Positions 59,199 to 64,000 of a DNA stretch of 64,000 nucleotides are shown here, piece after piece. The first letter of the stretch is position 1. Every line of letters begins with the position of its first letter. Origin of the DNA: Tolypothrix bouteillei VB521301 (GTDB lineage: Bacteria; Cyanobacteriota; Cyanobacteriia; Cyanobacteriales; Nostocaceae); assembly GCF_000760695.4 (NCBI RefSeq), contig NZ_JHEG04000001.1, positions 6,268,204 through 6,332,203 on the forward strand, written 5' to 3'. The position numbers and the translations under genes are program-made. Under the pieces are notes generated by a model. It did not search any database, was not told the DNA's origin, and was given only the letters and a program-made list of their open reading frames with translations.

Positions 59199-60258
59199 TT
59201 AAACTGTGGCACGACTCCAAGTTAATTTGATTAAATCTAAGACGTAATCAACAGAGTTATCTATATATTCTGATGTTTCATCATTCATAAGCCATAATTT
59301 CCCACCAGTAATATAAATTTGGTTTGGTTCTTTATAGTAAGCTTGATGACGGCTGATCCATCCTGCTTTATCTCCAGTAGTCTCGATTTTTTCGATTTTC
59401 AATGTGTGGCAATGTAACCGATAAACCGGAGTTTCATAATATATTCTTGCATCTACATATCCTAAATTACCAATAATATAGATGTATTCTCCAACTAATG
59501 TTGCCGAATGAAAATCAGTTGGCGGGAACACATCTTCTGGATAACCAAAAATCTGGAAATTACCATCACCTTGGTAAACTACAACATCGTTGTAGATACA
59601 AAAATCTGGGTCATAGTAGTCTTCATGTTCACCGGCAATTTCGATAATTCTACCGTCTGGTAATTGTGTAATGGTTCTGCCAAATCGCTGATAGCACCAT
59701 GCTAAGTCTTGCCAATTTTCTGTATCGTCAAAAAGCTGTTTGGCTGTATAAGCAGAACAACCTTCTTTAATCATCGCTTGCCAAAAAGGGATTTCCATCA
59801 ACTCTGGATTAGTTCGGCCAAAACGCGGATGTTTGTCAGCAAAATACTGCTCTGGTGATAATTTTGAGAGTGAGAATGTGCTGCGGTTAATTCCAGTAAG
59901 CAATCGCCGCATATCATCGTTAATATCACTCAAATCTTCACCAGCTGCAACGAGCATTCTCACAATTTCCAGATTAGTCGCCATCTTAATGGCTTTGTTA
60001 TCGTAATTATCAGATCTGCCAGCATTTGCACCAGCCTCTAATAAAATTCTGACGCAATCAATTGCACCACGCTCTGCGGCCAACATTAACGCAGTGTTGC
60101 CAAAATCATCAGTAGCTTCAACATCACATCCCCCTGCAATTAGCCATTGTAGGACTTCAACCCTATTATTTCCTATCGCATACATTAATGGCGTTTGTCC
60201 GCAGTTTCCGCGATCGTTGTAATTTGCTCCCGCCGCTAGGAGTAATTTAACTTTAGCT
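59199..60258 (-). pseudogene. Ankyrin-repeat gene, 3' part, interrupted by IS
   Basis: Continuation of the gene at 61405-62057. It begins in the middle of an ankyrin repeat (LAKVKLLLAAGANYNDRG) and has two more full ankyrins (TPLMYAIGNNRVEVLQWLIAGG; TALMLAAERGAIDCVRILLEAG). A C-terminal non-ankyrin domain of about 230 residues (HSATLVGEYIYIIGNL, QIYITGGKLWLMND) follows, which looks like a beta-propeller/Kelch-like region. The two parts join in frame after removal of the element and one target copy, giving a 570-residue protein. Confidence 0.85.
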
Positions 60259-60261
60259 AGT

Positions 60262-61404
60262 AGACATCTCCAAAAACTGCCCAAGTATCTCTATGACTAA
60301 CTTATAGGGTGCGATCTCCAGTTTCGCAAGCCAGCTAGTTTATACGATAGAATAAGGTTTTGAGATATTTGTTGTTAATAATCAAACCAAAAAACGTAGT
60401 TAGGTGCATTCATTTTTAAATCAGGCGATCGCATATATTTCTGTTGGTAATACGAGGGCCCCAATTCGGAATCTTACTAGTCCACAAATTGTCAAAATTA
60501 CTTGCTCATACTTTTTAGGATTTAACCGAAATCTTTCTTGGACAACTCGGAATATTTTTACCGAACGAATTCTGTGTTCAACAAATATTCTTTTGGAGGA
60601 AAACTCCTGGTTTTCTTTTTTCTGAGAAATAGTTAACTTTCCATTTCTCGGTGTTTTAATAGGTGTGTCAATTAAATCTTCTCCTTGATATCCTAAATCT
60701 CCCTTAAATTTTTGTTTTTGGTCAAAGTTATCACGATTTTCTCGAAACAAAGTTATATCACTTTTCGGTCCAGGTTCGCCAGCTACAACATCAACGATAT
60801 CCCTTGCATCTGGCAAAATAATCATCTGACTTTTAAATGTATGTTTACTTGCCTTGCCAGAGTAATATTTTTCTTGCTCCTTATTGTCTTTAGGTCTTTC
60901 CCTCACTTGTTCATAGCTGTCTACAATTAATTCGTAATCTGTGAGAATTTCTTGAACTACCATCAAATCAGATTCGTTTTTTTTTACTTGTTCAATTAAA
61001 CTGGATGGCAACAATTCCCTAAGTATTGGCAACCAATAATTAAATGTATCATTTGCTGTAGACTCACTCACTCCAAACTGGATGCCCAAAAGTTGAAAGG
61101 TTGTCAGATGCCTGAGATAGACCAAGGTTAAAATTATTTCTTCTTTCATGGATAGTTTGGGTTTACGACCTCCACCACTAGCAATAATTCTCACTTTTGT
61201 AGATTCTAATAACTCTTGTTTTTCGTGGTGTAATCTTTCGGCATTTTGAATTAATTGTTGTAACTGTTCGTACTCTAGACCAATTAACCGCTTTGTTTCT
61301 TTAGGATTCTCTTCAATATGGTTCAGTATATTGCTCATATTTCTGTGTCAGAAAAGCTCTCTAATGTTCTTATATCACAGAATATAACTATTTTGGAGAT
61401 GTCT
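60262..61404. mobile_element. IS5-family insertion sequence (ISL2-like)
   Basis: 1143-bp element with perfect 14-bp terminal inverted repeats AGACATCTCCAAAA and TTTTGGAGATGTCT, flanked by a 3-bp target duplication AGT (60259-60261 and 61405-61407). The duplication fits the short ANT target of ISL2-type IS5 elements. The transposase fills most of the length. Complete ends, target copies and an open transposase indicate a recent, possibly still active insertion. Confidence 0.9.
60421..61338 (-). CDS. IS5-family transposase (DDE)
   Basis: A 305-residue transposase. The N terminus has a helix-turn-helix (TTFQLLGIQFGVSESTANDT, residues 79-98). Candidate catalytic residues are Asp140 (IVDSYEQ), Asp214 (GDLGYQG) and Glu254 (VEHRIRSVKIF), in HARBI1/DDE_4-like spacing. 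The frame is intact. It is transcribed in the same direction as the disrupted ankyrin gene. Confidence 0.9.
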   Translation of the reverse strand: MSNILNHIEENPKETKRLIGLEYEQLQQLIQNAERLHHEKQELLESTKVRIIASGGGRKPKLSMKEEIILTLVYLRHLTTFQLLGIQFGVSESTANDTFNYWLPILRELLPSSLIEQVKKNESDLMVVQEILTDYELIVDSYEQVRERPKDNKEQEKYYSGKASKHTFKSQMIILPDARDIVDVVAGEPGPKSDITLFRENRDNFDQKQKFKGDLGYQGEDLIDTPIKTPRNGKLTISQKKENQEFSSKRIFVEHRIRSVKIFRVVQERFRLNPKKYEQVILTICGLVRFRIGALVLPTEIYAIA

Positions 61405-62057
61405 AGTTCACCCACCTGAATACTCAATAACCAAGGCGTTCTATTCCAACAATCACGCGTATTTTGGTCTGCGCCTTGTTCCAGTAATAACTGGATTTGC
61501 TCTAAACTCCCAAAAACTATAGCGTGCATTAATTGAGTCCATCCCAGTTGCTCTGGGTTAGCACCCGCATTCAATAGTAATTGGACAGCATCAAATCTCC
61601 CAATATGAGCCGCTACTTTAATTGCAGTCTCACCATAGCTACTCATCCCATTCACAGCCGCACCTCTAGAGATAAGTAAATTTAAAATCTCTATGAAATT
61701 TTCATCCTGTAAAATATCTCGACCATACATAGCATCAATTAAGACATCATATTCTCCTGGCCTGCGATAGTTAATATCTGCTCCAGCATCCAGAACCAAT
61801 TGGATTTTCTCTACATTCCCTGACTGCACAGCCAACCCAAGGACAGTATGTTGATATTCTGGTTCAACAGCATTCACATTCGCGCCATGTTGCAACAGAA
61901 AGCGAATCATATCGCTAAGAGCGCTAGAACTGCTAAGGGCGTACATTAATGGTGTTTGCTGGGAAAACTCTTCTAAACAATCAATATCAACGCCATTAGC
62001 TATCTCATACGCGACTTTGGCGATATCTCCTTCCCGTGCATAAATATGAATTTGCAT
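61405..62057 (-). pseudogene. Ankyrin-repeat gene, 5' part, interrupted by IS
   Basis: N-terminal part of the disrupted gene: about 217 residues with five to six ankyrin repeats (TPLMYALSSSSALSDMIRFLLQHG; TVLGLAVQSGNVEKIQLVLDAG; TAIKVAAHIGRFDAVQLLLNAG; TQLMHAIVFGSLEQIQLLLEQG) ending RTPWLLSIQVGEL. Read through the IS end it gains a short false tail (DISKIVIFCDIRTLESFS). ATG at 62057 has no strong ribosome site. Ankyrins bind proteins; the intact gene may have partnered the dynamin or Hsp70-like neighbours. Confidence 0.85.
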
Positions 62058-62323
62058 AATTTTTCCGAGTTAACTCCTGTTATCAAGTTAGGCTTGACTC
62101 AAAAAAATTATGCAGATTACACAATTTTTTAGTGCCTCATGATGAACTAACACCCTTTCTCCTGATAAGGGAATTGACCAAGGTGCCGCTACTTAGCTAA
62201 AGGGAAAAGCGGAGCTTACTGGTAATATAAGTTACAAGCAACCGCCGCCATCTTCCCCACAAAAACCTTATAGAAGTTAACTAAATATAAACATCTTGGG
62301 AATTGGGTAGTCAAGCTTACCTG

Positions 62324-62443
62324 ATGGCAGTTGAGCAAGTCGCTATGAGAGCCAAGATTGAAGGACTGCAACGAGCTATAAATACTTTACTTCAAGGGTC
62401 AGCTGATTTGATAGACGAAGCTAAAAAATATAAGCAAGATTAA
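62324..62443 (+). CDS. Possible 39-residue small protein
   Basis: MAVEQVAMRAKIEGLQRAIN followed by TLLQGSADLIDEAKKYKQD, a single amphipathic helix. A TTG seven codons upstream could extend it. No ribosome site is obvious. It precedes the two tiny genes that follow. Confidence 0.3.
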   Translation: MAVEQVAMRAKIEGLQRAINTLLQGSADLIDEAKKYKQD

Positions 62444-62448
62444 TCACG

Positions 62449-62610
62449 TTGTTCGTAAAAAATTTTCGCGAACACATCTTTTTTGTCCAAAGTCCAATTC
62501 AGTGGATTAACTTGGTTAGACTGGATGGAAGGAACAATCGCATTGTTATACTTGTTGCGGACACAATACAAATAGAAATTTATCCCAACGCAAAGGTAAC
62601 TGTTCAATGA
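62449..62610 (+). CDS. Small protein, DUF6888-like
   Basis: A 53-residue frame starting at TTG: LFVKNFREHIFFVQSPIQWI then NLVRLDGRNNRIVILVADTI and QIEIYPNAKVTVQ. The pattern (I..VRLD.R...I.IL....I.IEI.P.G) recalls the cyanobacterial DUF6888 family. Its stop overlaps the next start as ATGA, so the two are probably translationally coupled. Start codon and family are uncertain. Confidence 0.45.
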   Translation: MFVKNFREHIFFVQSPIQWINLVRLDGRNNRIVILVADTIQIEIYPNAKVTVQ

Positions 62611-62795
62611 CTAAACTGAATTACAATGCTATATCTGATAACGACTTGCTAAACTACGTTAAACAACATTCCGAAGATAATGAAGCTTTTTACACGTATA
62701 TTGATAGCAAACGTGCTGCTCAACCCGATCCAAAACCCATGTCAGTAGAAGAAGCCGAAGCTGAATTGCAACGGCGAGTTGGTCAGCCGTTGTAG
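62607..62795 (+). CDS. Small protein, DUF6887-like
   Basis: A 62-residue acidic protein: MTKLNYNAISDNDLLNYVKQ at the start, then HSEDNEAFYTYIDSKRA, and a Glu-rich end (SVEEAEAELQRRVGQPL). The beginning resembles cyanobacterial DUF6887 proteins, which usually sit next to DUF6888 genes. Overlaps the preceding stop by four bases. Function unknown; paired small genes of this kind may be toxin-antitoxin-like or regulatory, without direct evidence. Confidence 0.65.
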   Translation: MTKLNYNAISDNDLLNYVKQHSEDNEAFYTYIDSKRAAQPDPKPMSVEEAEAELQRRVGQPL

Positions 62796-63026
62796 GGTAC
62801 AATGCCAACTAAAAGCTTGGTATGGTACAAAAAAACTTCAGGAAATCAATAGCTCTCTCCTCTTACCGCTGCGTACTCTGTGTCTTAGCGGTTCAATAAA
62901 TGAATTTCAACCGCATAGGAGATTCAGAGCTTAGAGAGAGGGCGATCGCGACTCATTAAAAATTAGATACGGCGGTGTAATACTCACTCAATTCTCATCC
63001 AAAATTCTAAAATCTAAAATCACAAA
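62796..63026. other. Non-coding gap before Hsp70-like gene
   Basis: Contains a hairpin-capable stretch from about 62849 (CTCTCTCCTCTTACCGCTGC) to 62943 (GAGAGAGG), with GCGGTT/AACCGC inner arms. Resembles a dispersed repeat. No gene supported. Confidence 0.45.
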
Positions 63027-64000
63027 ATGCCAGTCAAAATCGAACTATTAAATCGTTACCAACTACGCTTAAAAGACGACGATCTTTTACTGCTACCCGT
63101 TATTGAAATTAAACCAACTGATAACTTCAACTTACCCCACATTTCCAGAATTGATATCTCTGTCACTGGAACACCAGAAGATTTAGCACTACAGATACAA
63201 TCAGCTTATAAAAGTGTCAATTTCAGTACAAGTAAACTTTTAAAACTGACAACTCCACAACGATTAAAGCAAATAGATTGCAGGTGGGATAGACCTTTAT
63301 CAATGCGTGTCAACTGCATTCTCTTGGTCACTGTGGAATATTTCGATTCTGATGAAGTTGGTAACCCAAAACTGTTTGCCACACAAATTGCCGTGTCTGA
63401 ATGTAATATATGGACTAGCGCACCAGTTGAAGAAACAGAAACTAAAGTTTCATCTGCACTCATCACACCACCACCTCCAGGACCTTTTTTTAAATCAGAA
63501 CCAATACCAGAAATGCAAAAGCCAGAAATTTCCTATCCAGGTTGGTTTGCCATAGATTTTGGTACGTCTAATTCTACAATTACGCTGTACGATCCTAAGG
63601 TGATTGTGACTCCAGATAGCTTTCCCAGCGAGCAAGAAGCAAGGTTGCGGGAACGCATGGCGTCATGGCTGAACCACCGCCCTGTAGATAATATACCGGG
63701 TATTAGTCGGGATGCATGGGAACAAGAATGGCAAAAGTTTTTGACCGAACTGAGTAAAGATTTGAAAGAAATCAATTCTGTGACTCGTCACAATTTGGGA
63801 GATCGACTTTTTCGGGGTGTAAACAATATTGATTTGTTGGAAACTATCAGACAAATTGAAATTTGTTTGAGCAAACGTCTGGGTTGGTTTCGCCGTGCAG
63901 CAAGCAAACGGTTGAATCAAATCTATCATGAAGTTTTCCGCGTACCTCCGTTAGAATGGCAAAGTTTAATACCAGTAGAATTAGATAAAGATCGCCGTCT
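63027..64000 (+). CDS. Hsp70/actin-fold ATPase (3' end beyond window)
   Basis: At least 324 codons, open at the right edge. The N-terminal ~165 residues are an uncharacterised beta-rich domain with a Pro-rich linker (ITPPPPGPFF). Residues from about 170 begin the ATPase fold with FAIDFGTSNSTITLY, the phosphate-1 signature of Hsp70 and related proteins. The helical stretch after that looks like an insert. The ATG at 63027 has only an AT-rich leader. Its partner may be the dynamin-like gene upstream. Confidence 0.75.
   Translation, partial: MPVKIELLNRYQLRLKDDDLLLLPVIEIKPTDNFNLPHISRIDISVTGTPEDLALQIQSAYKSVNFSTSKLLKLTTPQRLKQIDCRWDRPLSMRVNCILLVTVEYFDSDEVGNPKLFATQIAVSECNIWTSAPVEETETKVSSALITPPPPGPFFKSEPIPEMQKPEISYPGWFAIDFGTSNSTITLYDPKVIVTPDSFPSEQEARLRERMASWLNHRPVDNIPGISRDAWEQEWQKFLTELSKDLKEINSVTRHNLGDRLFRGVNNIDLLETIRQIEICLSKRLGWFRRAASKRLNQIYHEVFRVPPLEWQSLIPVELDKDRR

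Overview
The window is chromosomal DNA from a filamentous, probably hormogonium-forming cyanobacterium. Evidence: the HIP1 octamer GCGATCGC recurs throughout, there are short tandem heptamer repeats and many small palindromic repeats, and the gene set is cyanobacterial (hps cluster, SLH-type iron uptake porin, long RibBA, DUF928, CHAT proteins, PEP-CTERM protein). No rRNA, tRNA or CRISPR array was recognised.

Layout. (1) 1-9213, minus strand: a hormogonium polysaccharide secretion (hps) cluster. It runs hpsA, hpsB, hpsC, a third pseudopilin (hpsD-like), then two tandem family-2 glycosyltransferases, the last cut by the window edge. (2) 9606-14512: rpmB with its terminator, htpG, and two SAM-dependent methyltransferase genes. 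(3) 14516-25036: a striking tandem array of Rpn/PD-(D/E)XK-type genes with a C-terminal DUF4351-like region. It has a decayed left edge, one diverged copy, five copies with identical protein on a 1431-bp period, a nonsense-mutated copy and a free-standing C-terminal domain. Each unit carries a strong terminator-like hairpin and a competing pairing. (4) 25407-36299: housekeeping genes clpB, an iron-uptake porin, gloA, an NrdG-like radical SAM protein, eno, argC and ribBA, then a DUF928 gene. (5) 37735-44917, plus strand: a three-gene operon joining a NapH/NosR-like membrane Fe-S protein fused to FHA and cyclic-nucleotide-binding domains, an FHA-flavin reductase-2Fe-2S protein, and a CHASE2 Ser/Thr kinase. 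(6) 45010-54333, minus strand: a CHAT/TPR protein, a TpsB-type outer-membrane transporter, a TPR membrane protein and a TpsA-type filamentous haemagglutinin, i.e. a two-partner secretion locus; then a PEP-CTERM protein. (7) 56096-64000: a dynamin-like GTPase and the start of an Hsp70/actin-fold ATPase, separated by an accessory patch. The patch holds an integrase stub interrupted by a MITE, an ankyrin gene split by an intact IS5-type element (14-bp inverted repeats, 3-bp target duplication), and a coupled pair of very small genes.

The two most interesting things are the Rpn array and the redox-FHA-kinase operon. In the array, every full gene contains an in-frame ATG near codon 238 that would make a C-terminal-only protein (with a good Shine-Dalgarno in copies 1 and 7, a weaker one in copies 2-6), and the last unit is exactly that domain standing alone. 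In the operon, two phosphothreonine-reading proteins with electron-transfer domains sit next to a sensor kinase. Both are read from sequence and family knowledge only; no search or structure prediction was run.
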